Shown: piece by piece, positions 1 to 8,500 of the stretch
Position numbering within the stretch: position 1 is the stretch's first letter
How the letters are laid out: every line of letters starts with the position of its first letter
Assembly: GCA_902812455.1 (NCBI GenBank)
Contig: CADDZH010000142.1
Span: 1-9,733 of the forward strand
Length of the DNA stretch: 9,733 nucleotides
Direction of reading: 5' to 3'
From: Chloroflexota bacterium
GTDB taxonomy: Bacteria; Chloroflexota; Ktedonobacteria; Ktedonobacterales; Ktedonobacteraceae
The notes under the pieces: model-generated
Seen by the model: the letters and a program-made list of their open reading frames with translations, nothing else
Database searches by the model: none
Told to the model about the DNA's origin: nothing
Made by a program: the position numbers and the translations under genes

Positions 1-30
1 GTTGTATGTTTTGATAGTTCTCCATCCTTG

Positions 31-102
31 CGGGTGAAATGGCGTAGGGGCGGGAGTGGATGGGAGACGAGGTGGGGGCGCTTGCGCCGCCCTCATCACC
101 CG
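31..102. repeat. Hairpin-rich dispersed repeat, copy A
   Basis: This GC-rich intergenic element lies just downstream of the last glycosyltransferase gene. A 7-bp inverted pair, CGGGTGA at 31-37 and TCACCCG at 96-102, bounds it. Inside is a short hairpin, GGCG at 77-80 and CGCC at 85-88 around a CTTG loop. It shares CGTAGGGGCG (43-52) with the two repeats at 8797-8861 and 8912-8977, and TCACCC (96-101) with the right flank of the first of those. The middle is diverged, so family membership is likely but not certain. No T-run follows the hairpin on the minus strand, so a classical intrinsic terminator is not supported. The rest of 1-139 shows no gene. Confidence 0.5.
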
Positions 103-139
103 AAAGAATGTAGATCCGTTTTGATATGAGTGCGACAAA

Positions 140-1252
140 TCATGCCAGCATCTCCTTATACACCTCGTAGGTCTGCTGGGCTATGCGCTGCTGGGTGTAG
201 TGTTCCAGGACGCGCTGGCGGCCTTTCTCTGCTAGCGTTGTGTAGAGGGCGGGATCGTCAAGCAGTTTGCGGATACAGGCCACCAGGTCTTGCAGGTTGC
301 CTTCTTCAAAGACCAGGCCGGCATCATCGATCACATAGGGAATTTCGCCGGAACTGGAGCCGATGACCGGTGTTTCGCAAGCCATGGCTTCACATAAGAC
401 ACGGCCAAATTGCTCTTTCCAGTTTGGCCGGGTGACGGATGGAAGCACAAGCGTATCCATGTGCTGCATCTCATTGGGAATTTCATAGCTTGCCAAGCTA
501 CCCTTGAAGGTGACGCGCCCGGCAACACCCAGGCGCGCTGCTTGAGCTTCAAGTTCCTCTCGCATAGGACCGCTACCAATGAAGACAAGACGGCAGCAAT
601 CGGGAAGCTGTGCCAGGGCTTCAATGAGCAGACCCAGCCCCTTGTCCTCTTTGATGCGACCAACAAAGCCAATGATGAAGGGATCGCTGGCGGCGCGAGG
701 CTTGCGTGGCTCAGTGCGCTTATAGATATCGGGATCGAAGCCGAATTGGGGAATGATACGTATAGGGCCGCTGTAGCCCTTGCGCTTCAAGATGTCTGCC
801 GCGTCGCGATTACCGGCAATTGCTATTCTGGCGTGGCGGTAGTTGTAAAGCTCCATCTGCCTGAAAGGAGGTGGGTAGTTGCGGTAGAGATTCTGCCAGG
901 TGAAAAAGAGCGCGCGAGCCTTGTGCTTTTGAGCGAGCCGCATGGCGTGGAAGGTGGCGAAATTGTATGGTTCTTCGTCGATATGCACGATCTCCGGCTG
1001 AACTTCGCGCATAATCTTGCCGAGGCGCGGGTAGTAGTGGAGGTGAAAGTTGCCGTTGAAGCGCATGGGCGTGACGATCATCTGGTAGCCGCTTGTATAG
1101 AGGCGCTCTAGCACCCGTTTGCTGCCATCATCACTGAGCCAGTAGGGGGGTGTCACCAGCGTAAGTTCGACGCCAGGGCATCTGGCCAGCTCTTCAAGTT
1201 TGCGCTGCGAAGTTCCGGCGACAAGCGCCTTTGAGATCATGAGGACACGCAT
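140..1252 (-). CDS. GT4-family glycosyltransferase (distal gene of operon)
   Basis: A 370-residue GT-B fold glycosyltransferase that should move a sugar from a nucleotide-sugar donor to a glycan or lipid acceptor at the cytoplasmic face of the membrane. The N-terminal Rossmann half starts MRVLMISKAL and contains an acceptor-side stretch around residues 88-121 (IVHIDEEP). The C-terminal donor half has FVGRIKEDKG at residues 196-205 (R199, K204) and a canonical E-x7-E motif at E280/E288, followed by EAMACETPVIG. This is the retaining CAZy GT4 pattern. No signal peptide or membrane segment is visible. I chose the ATG at 1252 because it restores the normal N-terminal strand and sits 1 nt after the upstream gene's stop, behind AAGGAG. 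An in-frame upstream ATG at 1423 would add 57 atypical residues inside the preceding gene. Sequence is clearly more distant from its two GT neighbours than they are from each other. Donor and acceptor cannot be read from the sequence. Confidence 0.93.
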   Translation of the reverse strand: MRVLMISKALVAGTSQRKLEELARCPGVELTLVTPPYWLSDDGSKRVLERLYTSGYQMIVTPMRFNGNFHLHYYPRLGKIMREVQPEIVHIDEEPYNFATFHAMRLAQKHKARALFFTWQNLYRNYPPPFRQMELYNYRHARIAIAGNRDAADILKRKGYSGPIRIIPQFGFDPDIYKRTEPRKPRAASDPFIIGFVGRIKEDKGLGLLIEALAQLPDCCRLVFIGSGPMREELEAQAARLGVAGRVTFKGSLASYEIPNEMQHMDTLVLPSVTRPNWKEQFGRVLCEAMACETPVIGSSSGEIPYVIDDAGLVFEEGNLQDLVACIRKLLDDPALYTTLAEKGRQRVLEHYTQQRIAQQTYEVYKEMLA

Positions 1253-1253
1253 A

Positions 1254-2405
1254 CTATGTTTTACTCCTTGCACAGGCTTCTTGATAAACGGCGATGGTTT
1301 CTTTTGCTGCCTTGCGCCAGTTGAATTGGGCAGCGCGCTGTAGTGACCGGGCGCGCAGCTCGGCTTGCAGCATGCTGTTCGTGAGGACGCTCTGCATGGC
1401 CCCGGCAAGCGCCCCAGTGTCATCTGGGTCTACCGTAATGGCGGCATCTCCTACGACTTCCGGCAGTGATGTGCGATTTGAACAGACGACGGGAGCGCCG
1501 CAGCTCATAGCTTCCAGTGGTGGCAGCCCGAAGCCTTCGTAGATCGAAGGGTAAACGAAAAGGCTGGCCCCGCTATAGATGGCCGCTTTGTCCTCGTCTT
1601 CAACGAAGCCATAGATTACCCGGTCAGCGATGCCTGATTCGACAGCGATAGGGCGCGGATCAGGAAAGAGCGGCCCTCGCTGTTTGCCAGGGTCGCCGGA
1701 AATGAACAACTGCAAATCAGGATCATCCAGTTGGCGTGAGAGGAGGGCGAAGGCGCGCACTAATTGTGGTACATTCTTGCGCTGGTCAAGTCCGCCAATA
1801 TAGAAGATGTAGCGCTCTCCCACGCCGTAGCGCTGGCAAGCTCTCGCCACTATTGTGGGATCGGATACCGGTTTATATTCGTCACCGGCCGCTTCATAGA
1901 TCACGCGAATGCGATCGGCGGGAATATGCAGCGTATCGATGATGTCCTGCCTGGCATGTTGCGAGACGGTGATGACGAGGGTTGCTTTGCGTGCGGCGCG
2001 AGCAACGAGAGACATGTAGGCTTTGAGCCTGGCTCCTGCACTATAGGCAGGCAGGCGCAAAGGAATGACATCATGGATGGTCACGACAGTTGGAGTGCGT
2101 GGAAAGAGCGGCGGCGCAAAATGCGGGACGTGGAAGATATCGACGCCTGCTTTACGGGCTGCTGCCGGGCCTGCAAGTTGTTCCCACACAAGCTTCTCTA
2201 TGTTTTCGTTGCGCCTGGCGAAAAATGGCACAGGATATACCTGGTAAGGAAACGAATTAACATTACCTACCAATGTTTGAGGCCCTAGTAACACGTACTC
2301 GTTTTGCGTATCGACCTCTGCCAATGCCTTCAGCAAGTGAATGAGGTACTGGCGGCTACCACTGGCAGGCGTGTTGAGGAACAGGGCGTTGATGCCAACC
2401 TTCAT
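1254..2405 (-). CDS. GT4-family glycosyltransferase (mannosyltransferase-like)
   Basis: A 383-residue GT-B glycosyltransferase of the group that includes bacterial O-antigen and exopolysaccharide mannosyltransferases. The N-terminal half contains DIFHVPHFAPP (residues 89-99) and the acceptor-side TIHDVIPL (109-116, H111). The C-terminal half has YIGGLDQRKN (202-211, R209/K210) and E-x7-E at E290/E298 (EGFGLPPLE), then a SLPEVVGDAA segment. Length is normal for the family. The start overlaps the stop of the upstream gene as ATGA (4 nt), and GAGGTGG lies 7 nt before the ATG, so translation is probably coupled. The next gene begins 1 nt after this stop. It is very similar to the upstream GT through the donor-binding half, which indicates tandem duplication. 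Mannose as the donor is a family-based guess. Confidence 0.95.
   Translation of the reverse strand: MKVGINALFLNTPASGSRQYLIHLLKALAEVDTQNEYVLLGPQTLVGNVNSFPYQVYPVPFFARRNENIEKLVWEQLAGPAAARKAGVDIFHVPHFAPPLFPRTPTVVTIHDVIPLRLPAYSAGARLKAYMSLVARAARKATLVITVSQHARQDIIDTLHIPADRIRVIYEAAGDEYKPVSDPTIVARACQRYGVGERYIFYIGGLDQRKNVPQLVRAFALLSRQLDDPDLQLFISGDPGKQRGPLFPDPRPIAVESGIADRVIYGFVEDEDKAAIYSGASLFVYPSIYEGFGLPPLEAMSCGAPVVCSNRTSLPEVVGDAAITVDPDDTGALAGAMQSVLTNSMLQAELRARSLQRAAQFNWRKAAKETIAVYQEACARSKT
1264..1269 (-). promoter_or_regulatory. Ribosome binding site fixing the start of the last GT gene
   Basis: AAGGAG on the minus strand lies within the final codons of the upstream glycosyltransferase gene, 11 nt before the ATG at 1252. 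It supports that start over the in-frame ATG at 1423, whose use would put about 170 nt of one GT gene inside the other. Confidence 0.6.
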
Positions 2406-3580
2406 ATTGCATCCACCTCGTCAAAGACGGCAGAGAAGTCCGTGATACCCTCGTAAAGTCGTTGATAGACGGTCAACTGCTTGTGAGCCGACTTTTCCCA
2501 GGTGAAATGCTTGACGCGCTCGTACCCTTTCTGCCGCAGTTCTTCCTGGAGTTGTTTGTCTTCGAGGACACGATTGATAGCGCGCGCCAGTTCTCCTGTG
2601 TTGTATGGATCGACTTGAATGGCAGCATCGCCAACGATCTCTGGCAACGAGGTTGTGTTCGAGGTGATGACGGGAGCGCCACAGGCCATGGCTTCGAGTG
2701 GTGGGACACCAAAGCCCTCGGCAAAGGAAGGGAAGGCAAAGACATCGGCCAGGCTATAGAGCATGACCAGGTCATGATCGCTGACGTGGCCGAGGAAGCG
2801 CACTTTTTGTTCTAGCCTGAGTTCCTCTACCAGGCGCTGTGTCTCTTCATAGAGCCAGCCTTTGCCGCCGGCCAGCGCAAGCATAGTCGGCCCGTGTTTT
2901 TTCTTTTGCGCCTGGTAGAACGCCTTAATCAACCCGATGTGATTCTTGCGCGGTTCGAGCGTGCTGACGGCGAGGACGAGCGGGTGCTTGAGGCCGAATT
3001 TGTGGCGGGTTGCGCCCAGGAGCACAGGGTCAGTGACGCGACGGAAATACGGGTTAACGCCGTTGGGGATGACGACAAGCTTTTCTGAAGGCGTATGGAA
3101 GTGTTTTACCAGTGTGCGGCTCACTTCGTGCGAGACGGTGCAGACGACATCGGCAGCCTCAACAGCTTCGGGTACAACTTTCTTGAGGTAGGCTGCCAGC
3201 GCAGGAACGGCGTATTCCGGGTAATCCAGGAAGGCGAGATCATGGACGGTCACAACCTTGCGAAGTTTTTTCCCGATAGGCGGCAGAGCAAAGTCGGGGC
3301 CATGATAGATATCTACCTGGCTGGTAAAATAGGTGGCGTAGAGCGGCAAGCGCCAGCGATACCAGATCAGGTTCAGGTAGCGGTCAGGGATGTAAATACT
3401 GCGGCCCTGGACATTCTCTGCCTTAGGAAACGGGCGCTCCCTGGTGGGGCGCCCGCTTGTGAGCAAGATATACTGGTTGGTGGGGTCCTGTTCTAACAGG
3501 GCGCGTACCAACTGGCGCACATAGTTCCCGATGCCCGCACCCTGCCTGATGCCAGCAGTATAGTCGAACGCGATACGCAT
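2402..3580 (-). CDS. GT4-family glycosyltransferase (mannosyltransferase-like)
   Basis: A 392-residue GT-B glycosyltransferase, first of three consecutive GT genes. The N-terminal half carries a glycine-rich loop typical of GT4 enzymes ([11 protein letters not shown], residues 14-24), [11 protein letters not shown] (91-101) and the acceptor-side [11 protein letters not shown] (111-121, H113). The donor half has STLEPRKNH (206-214, R211/K212) and E-x7-E at E288/E296 (EGFGVPPLE), followed by [13 protein letters not shown] and [10 protein letters not shown]. These motifs match the downstream GT nearly residue for residue, so the two look like tandem paralogues that may add successive, similar sugars. 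It starts 17 nt after the HIT gene stop, with AGGA 6 nt before the ATG, and its TGA overlaps the next ATG. The C-terminal tail of about 15 acidic residues after the last helix is an extension relative to the paralogue. Substrate is unknown. Confidence 0.95.
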   Translation of the reverse strand: MRIAFDYTAGIRQGAGIGNYVRQLVRALLEQDPTNQYILLTSGRPTRERPFPKAENVQGRSIYIPDRYLNLIWYRWRLPLYATYFTSQVDIYHGPDFALPPIGKKLRKVVTVHDLAFLDYPEYAVPALAAYLKKVVPEAVEAADVVCTVSHEVSRTLVKHFHTPSEKLVVIPNGVNPYFRRVTDPVLLGATRHKFGLKHPLVLAVSTLEPRKNHIGLIKAFYQAQKKKHGPTMLALAGGKGWLYEETQRLVEELRLEQKVRFLGHVSDHDLVMLYSLADVFAFPSFAEGFGVPPLEAMACGAPVITSNTTSLPEIVGDAAIQVDPYNTGELARAINRVLEDKQLQEELRQKGYERVKHFTWEKSAHKQLTVYQRLYEGITDFSAVFDEVDAI

Positions 3581-3597
3581 GGGTTGTCCTGCTGCTC

Positions 3598-3942
3598 CTA
3601 TCCTGGAGGCCAGGCAAATTTGCGGCCTCCAAGCAGGTGGAAGTGGAGGTGCAAGACACTTTGCCCGGCATCAGGGCCAACGTTGGTGACAACACGGTAG
3701 CCGCGTTCCCCCAATCCCAATTTCTGGGCCAGCCTGGCGGCCACGCTAAACAGGGCGACCAGCACAGGGCCATCCTCTTCTGTCAGGTCAGCCATGGAAG
3801 GAATGTGACGCCTCGGAATGAGCAAAATATGATGCGGCGCCTTTGGATTGATATCCTCAAATGCGACGACATCCTCATCCTGGTACACAATCTTTGCAGG
3901 TATCTGACCTGCTGCTATTTTGCAGAACACGCAATCTTCCAT
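3598..3942 (-). CDS. hinT: HIT-family (HinT-like) purine nucleotide hydrolase
   Basis: A 114-residue histidine-triad protein, full length for the HinT branch. Family members are cytoplasmic dimers that hydrolyse purine nucleoside phosphoramidates and adenylated intermediates through a nucleotidylated histidine. The triad is H98-L-H100-F-H102-L-L, where H100 would be the nucleophile. Other hallmarks are a CxxC pair (C4, C7) seen in zinc-binding HITs, the AFEDINPKAP segment (27-36), IPRRHI (42-47) and the C-terminal GGR...WPPG tail. The ATG is preceded by AAGGA at 8-nt spacing. It lies 37 nt downstream of the zinc-ribbon protein gene and 17 nt upstream of the first glycosyltransferase, with no terminator in either gap, so cotranscription is likely. 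The link to glycan synthesis may be incidental, because HIT genes often sit in housekeeping operons. Confidence 0.93.
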   Translation of the reverse strand: MEDCVFCKIAAGQIPAKIVYQDEDVVAFEDINPKAPHHILLIPRRHIPSMADLTEEDGPVLVALFSVAARLAQKLGLGERGYRVVTNVGPDAGQSVLHLHFHLLGGRKFAWPPG

Positions 3943-3979
3943 ACAATCCGTCCTTATATATGCCAGTTTTCAATATGTG

Positions 3980-5338
3980 CTAGCTTTGCCCAGGATTTTC
4001 CGTGTTTGTATCGCTGGTTGTCGCAGCCACAATTTCTGTTGTGTCACCGGATTTCTCGAAGGTCATATCGGTTTCTCTCTCAGCAGTTTCGATGGAGGAA
4101 GGCTGCTCTTGTTTCTGCTCGGCCTCATTTGTTTGAGCCGGAACCTGAGATTCCGGAGACATGGCTGCTTCGGTCTGTTCCTGTGACGTGGTTGGAACCT
4201 CGACTGTTTCTGTAGCTTCAGCTTCCTCGCGCTGTGAAGGCCTGGGTTCGAGACCATGTAAAGCCGGATCGTTATACTGCGGCAGGCCCATTTCCTGGCG
4301 AATGGCTTTAATGGCCTGGTAAACTGTGGCCGGCTTGAGAGAGAGTTGCTCGGCAATCTGCCTGTGGACGCCAATAGGCGGCAAAGGCAGGTTGGGCAGG
4401 TAAAGCTCTTTGATCTTCTCCAGCTCTTCGGCACTGCCTTGATAGGGTTGCAGTTCCCACCAGCTTGGGATGTTCTCTCTTTCGCGCAGCGCCTTGACGA
4501 TTTTCTTCACAGCAGATTTAGGAATGCCCAGTTCTTTAGAGATCTGTGTGCGAATCCCATCAAACTCGGTTGGCACAGCCAGTTCCAGGTAACGAGCTTC
4601 AACCTGGGCGACCTGCTCAGGTGTTGGCTGGAAAGGCTGTGGAGGCGGTATCTTCTCGCGTTTTGGCTTTGGTGGAGCAGGTGGCTTTTTGGGCCTGGGC
4701 GCTTTCTCTTTCTGAGCCGAGGGCCTACCGCCCTGTCGTCTTTCTGGGCGCTGTTCGCCTGGACCGCCTGGTCTTTCAGGCCGTGGTCCGCGGCCTGGCC
4801 CTGTTATTGGCTGGCGCGGGCGCTGCTCAATCGTATCGGGCAGACCCATGCCGCCGCCAACACGATAGCCGCCAGGGGTGCGACGTTCACCCTCGCGATA
4901 CCTTCCAGGACCTCGATGGCCGCCTTCCCGCTCCCGCTCCCGCTCTCGATATCCACCGGGGCCTCGATCTTCGCGATAGCCACCTGGGCCACGCTGGCCA
5001 CGATCCTGGCCGCCACGAGTGTCTCGTGGTGCAGGGAAGGATGGGATTTTCGGTCGCTCGGATTGCTCTGGCTGGCCCACTTTCACATCATTGAGTGAGT
5101 CAAGCCAGTGGCCTGCTGATTTGGGTTTAGGAGGCGGTGGAACAGCTCGCGGCGGATTTGCAGCCCCCTGGGTGCTCTGCCCGCTTGTTCTGGTTGTCGC
5201 TGTTGGCGGCGGAGCCGATTTGGCCGCCATCTTCTCTCTTCTGGCTTTTTGCGTGCAATCGGGGCAAGTTACTTCTTTCGCATTGGCCGACTGGAACCAC
5301 TTGCCACAGGATATGCAGCGCATTTTTGTTTTGCTCAT
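3980..5338 (-). CDS. Zinc-ribbon, RG-rich, tandem helix-turn-helix protein of unknown function
   Basis: A 452-residue protein I cannot assign to a named family. It has four visible parts. Residues 6-31 form a small zinc ribbon with two CxxC knuckles (C8/C11 and C25/C28). Residues 40-240 are disordered: proline-rich at first, then an arginine/glycine-rich stretch (about 104-205) with repeated GGYR and RGPG motifs and a run of RE dipeptides, then a basic Pro/Lys segment. Residues 241-357 hold two similar helical units, each ending in a probable DNA-binding helix-turn-helix (ISKELGIPKSAVKKIVKALR and IAEQLSLKPATVYQAIKAIR). Residues 360-452 are an acidic Glu/Thr/Ser/Gln tail. No signal peptide or membrane segment is seen, so it is probably cytoplasmic and nucleic-acid binding. 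The start is supported by GGGAG 7 nt upstream and by a strong promoter. It heads an operon with the HIT and glycosyltransferase genes and could regulate them, but that is inference. Confidence 0.88.
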   Translation of the reverse strand: MSKTKMRCISCGKWFQSANAKEVTCPDCTQKARREKMAAKSAPPPTATTRTSGQSTQGAANPPRAVPPPPKPKSAGHWLDSLNDVKVGQPEQSERPKIPSFPAPRDTRGGQDRGQRGPGGYREDRGPGGYREREREREGGHRGPGRYREGERRTPGGYRVGGGMGLPDTIEQRPRQPITGPGRGPRPERPGGPGEQRPERRQGGRPSAQKEKAPRPKKPPAPPKPKREKIPPPQPFQPTPEQVAQVEARYLELAVPTEFDGIRTQISKELGIPKSAVKKIVKALRERENIPSWWELQPYQGSAEELEKIKELYLPNLPLPPIGVHRQIAEQLSLKPATVYQAIKAIRQEMGLPQYNDPALHGLEPRPSQREEAEATETVEVPTTSQEQTEAAMSPESQVPAQTNEAEQKQEQPSSIETAERETDMTFEKSGDTTEIVAATTSDTNTENPGQS

Positions 5339-5392
5339 GCGTGTTCTCCCTGTACCACTAAGAAAACGTTGTTGCGTCGGAATGCGCTTACT

Positions 5393-5420
5393 AGTATAGC
5401 ATGTTTTAGTCTTCAGTCAA
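5393..5420 (-). promoter_or_regulatory. Sigma-70-type promoter of the five-gene operon
   Basis: Read on the minus strand: -35 TTGACT (5415-5420), 16-nt spacer, -10 TATACT (5393-5398) preceded by TGC, which makes it an extended -10. Transcription should start near 5386, leaving a leader of about 47 nt with GGGAG at 5346-5350 ahead of the ATG at 5338. No operator-like dyad overlaps it. It is the only good promoter seen before the five tightly spaced genes that end at 140. Confidence 0.75.
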
Positions 5421-5509
5421 ATGTTTTTGAGTGGAATAAGCTCGTTTGTCATAGCTGCATTATGCAGAGCACAGCAATACCCCGTCAAGAAAGAAAGCCA
5501 GAGTAGGCC

Positions 5510-8500
5510 TTATGTACTGGCTTCAGCAAAGAAGCGTTCGACATCGCGGATATTTGAGGTTCTGCGAGCGGGTGGCAGGGCGTCGAGTATAAGCTTGCCG
5601 TAGCCTTTGGTGTGCAGGCGCGCATCCAGAATGGCCATTACGCCCCGATCTTCGCGGGTGCGCAATAAGCGACCCAGGCCCTGCTTGAGACGCAAGACGG
5701 CCTGAGGAAGCACATAGGTGCCGAACCAGTTCTCGCCGGCGGCTTTCATCTGCGCCACCCGGGCCTCGTGAACAGGATCATCGGGTGGATCGAAGGGCAG
5801 CTTGTCGATTACCACCATCGAGAGCGCCTCACCGGGGATATCGACGCCTTCCCAGAAGCTCTTCAGTCCAAAGAGGACGGAGCCTTTATCCTCGCGGAAG
5901 CGGCGCGTCATCTCGATGCGCGATAGGTCTCCCTGTTTAAGCAAGGGGAAGTCCAGGTGCGGAGCCATCAGGTCGTAGGCCTGGTCGAGCATGCGCTTAC
6001 TGGAAAAGAGCAGGAACGCACGTCCTCGCGAGAGCTTGACCAGGCTATACATTTTGCGGGCGATGGCTCTCGCGTACTCATCCGAGGCCGGGTTGTTGCC
6101 ATATACCGGCTCCGGGAGGTCGCGGGGCAGGTAGAGCAGGGCGTTGTTTTCGTAGTCGAAGGTGAGCGGCAGGATGCGCTCGATCACATGGGGGTATTCA
6201 GAGGGATGAAGGCCAACACGGCGCCGGAAATAGGCAAAATTCGGGCCTCTGTCTCCAGAACCGGTGGAGTCAGGGCCGACGGTCGCCAGCGTCGCCGAGG
6301 TACAGATGACCTTCGATTTATCGAATAGGTTCTTTTGTAGCCAGGTGGTCACATCCAGAGGAGCGGCTGAAACCTGCAAGTGGACGTTACCTCGCTGCCC
6401 TGGCGCGATCACGCGTTCGACATAATAGACGAATTTATCGGGTTGAGCGACAGAAAAGACTACGCGGATGTTTATAGCCAGGTTCTGCGTGCGCGTGACG
6501 AGCTTGTCGTAGAGTTGATCTTCTTTCTCCGGCAGAATTTTCGGGCGCTGCTTGCGCAACGACTCTGCAAGGTCATCAATGATGCTGGCAAGCTTCAAAC
6601 CTTCTTCGAGCGGGGCAAGCAGGTTGGCTCGCCCTTTGTAGCCCGGGTCTGCTACCAGTTGCAGTTGTTGCCACGTGCTCTTCATGGCCGCTTCGGCCTG
6701 ATCCTGCAAGTTGACCTCACTGTGATCCTTAAGCAGGCGCTGGGCCAGCAGGGTCGTGATCGAGTTGGGGCTGATGGTGATCGTGAAGGCTCGTGTTGCC
6801 TCCTCTTCGAGATGATGCGCCTCGTCCAGCACGATCACATCGCGTTTAGGCAGCAGGTAGCCCCCCATGGCGGCATCCAGCAAAAGCAGCGTGTGATTGA
6901 CGACGATGATCTGCGCTCGCGCGGCTTTATCGCGCATCTGGCGGACGTAGCAATCGGCGTAATAGTTGCATTTTGTCCATGCGCACTGGTCGCTATCGGC
7001 ACAGACATGGCTGCGAATATCAGGCGGGAGCTGAAAATCGAGCATCTCGAAATCACCATTGAAGTGGGCATCAGGGTCATTGGTGATATCGACCAGGCGC
7101 ATGAATTCGCGGTTTTTAGCATAGAATTGCAGGCCAGTACGCTCATTTTCGAGGCGGTCGATACAGACGTAATTGCCGACGCCCTTGACGAGCGCAGCTT
7201 CAACATGCTGGATATGCTGCTGCACAAACGGGATATCTTTGTAAAACAACTGCTCTTGCAGGGCTTTGTTGGCCGTGCTGATGATGGCGACCTTGCCTGA
7301 GCGCACGATAGGCACAAGGTAAGCTAAACCTTTCCCAGTCCCCGTGGAAGCTTCCGTGATAGCATGTTTCCCCTCTGTCAGAGCGCGGGCAACAAGGGTG
7401 GCCATCTCGATCTGCGCCTGTCGCTCCTCGTAGCCGGGAAGGCTCTGGGAAAGAATACCACCCTCGCGGAGATCGGCGACAACTGTATCCTCTAGGAGAT
7501 AGTGGCTAGCCTGGTCGATTGTATGGCGATCGCTATTGATGAATTGCATCCCTAATGATCTTTCCCGATCAGACGGGGTCATTAGAGATGGAGCGTCACC
7601 CGTAGGGGCTGTAGAAGCTCGATGTATCGAAGCTGTGGGTGGTGCGGCATGGCGTGGGGACCCTGCGCTTGCCCTCGTTCCTTCTGCCAATCCTCTTTCC
7701 TCTTTTGATGAGAAATTTTCATCAGGTGCCTGCGAAGACGACGTTTCCAATTTGATAGACAGGCCCATGAGGGCATGCAGGTATGCGTCGGCGAAGGCCT
7801 GGGTGTTAGGGAAGCGATCTGCAGGATCGGGACTGAGAGCGTGCAGGAGTACGGCTTCGATGGCAGGTGAAATATTGCTGTTAAGGCTGCGCGGAGCAGG
7901 CAACGGGTCATGTTCTTGCTGGTAGAGGAGTTGCTCGCGCTCGGCCCCCTGGTAGGGGCGCTGCCCGCAGAGCCATTCGTAAACCATTACGGCCAGGGCA
8001 TACTGGTCGCTGGCCGCAGTTGGCGTACCTCGCAACTGTTCAGGAGCCATATAGGGGATCGCTGCTATTTGCTGATTAGAGGGAAGCAGCCAGTCCTCAA
8101 AGAGAGGCGAGAAGTCGCCGAGCAGCGTCTCGTTGTTGGGGCCGGCAAGCAGGTTGCCGGGATGCAGGTTGGCGTGAACAATATTGGAGACATGGGCGTA
8201 ATGGAGTGTACTGGCGATGGGCGATAGGATGCGCTTGACTTCATCGGTTGCAAGCTGCTTGCCGCGAGGCATACGCTGGGCGAGCGATTGACCCTCGACA
8301 TATTGCATCGCCAGATATGGATATTCTTCCTCTTTACCTGTGAGCCGGGTGAGGCCAAAATCGTAGACTTCGACAATAAAGCGATGTTTGAGCTTCTTGA
8401 GCTGTTTAGCGCGGGCGAGGAAAGCTTCCCTGGCTTCAGTTGTGGCCAGAGGTGTGTGAAATACTCTGAGAACGAGGGGTTCTTTTTTGCGTTGCTGCTT

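Noticed and set aside
77..92. GC-rich hairpin as an intrinsic terminator of the GT operon
   Set aside because: The 4-5 bp stem has no following T-run on the minus strand; it fits the dispersed repeat better.
410..1111. 233-codon open frame on the plus strand
   Set aside because: Antisense to a clear glycosyltransferase, with no recognisable motif.
1253..1423. N-terminal extension of the last glycosyltransferase from an in-frame ATG at 1423
   Set aside because: The added 57 residues are Pro/Cys/Arg-rich and unlike any GT start, they lie inside the preceding GT gene, and a good ribosome binding site plus a normal Rossmann start support 1252.
4910..4955. Simple CTCCCG-type tandem repeat suggesting phase variation
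   Set aside because: It encodes the RE-dipeptide run in 6-nt units, so copy-number changes would not shift the frame; treated as part of the disordered region.
4346..5098. 250-codon open frame on the plus strand
   Set aside because: Antisense to the RG-rich/HTH gene; long only because the Arg/Gly/Pro-rich region lacks stops in other frames.
5455..5467. CTGCAT-T-ATGCAG palindrome as terminator of the helicase gene
   Set aside because: The loop is one base, the stem is A/T-rich and no T-run follows on the minus strand.
5459..5488. Possible second minus-strand promoter, TTGACG-N18-CATAAT
   Set aside because: The spacing is long and the -10 lacks its first T; the promoter 45 bp downstream is much better.
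6380..7300. 306-codon open frame on the plus strand
   Set aside because: It lies wholly opposite the helicase domain, whose motifs are unmistakable; no domain or start signal was seen, so it is a shadow of codon bias.
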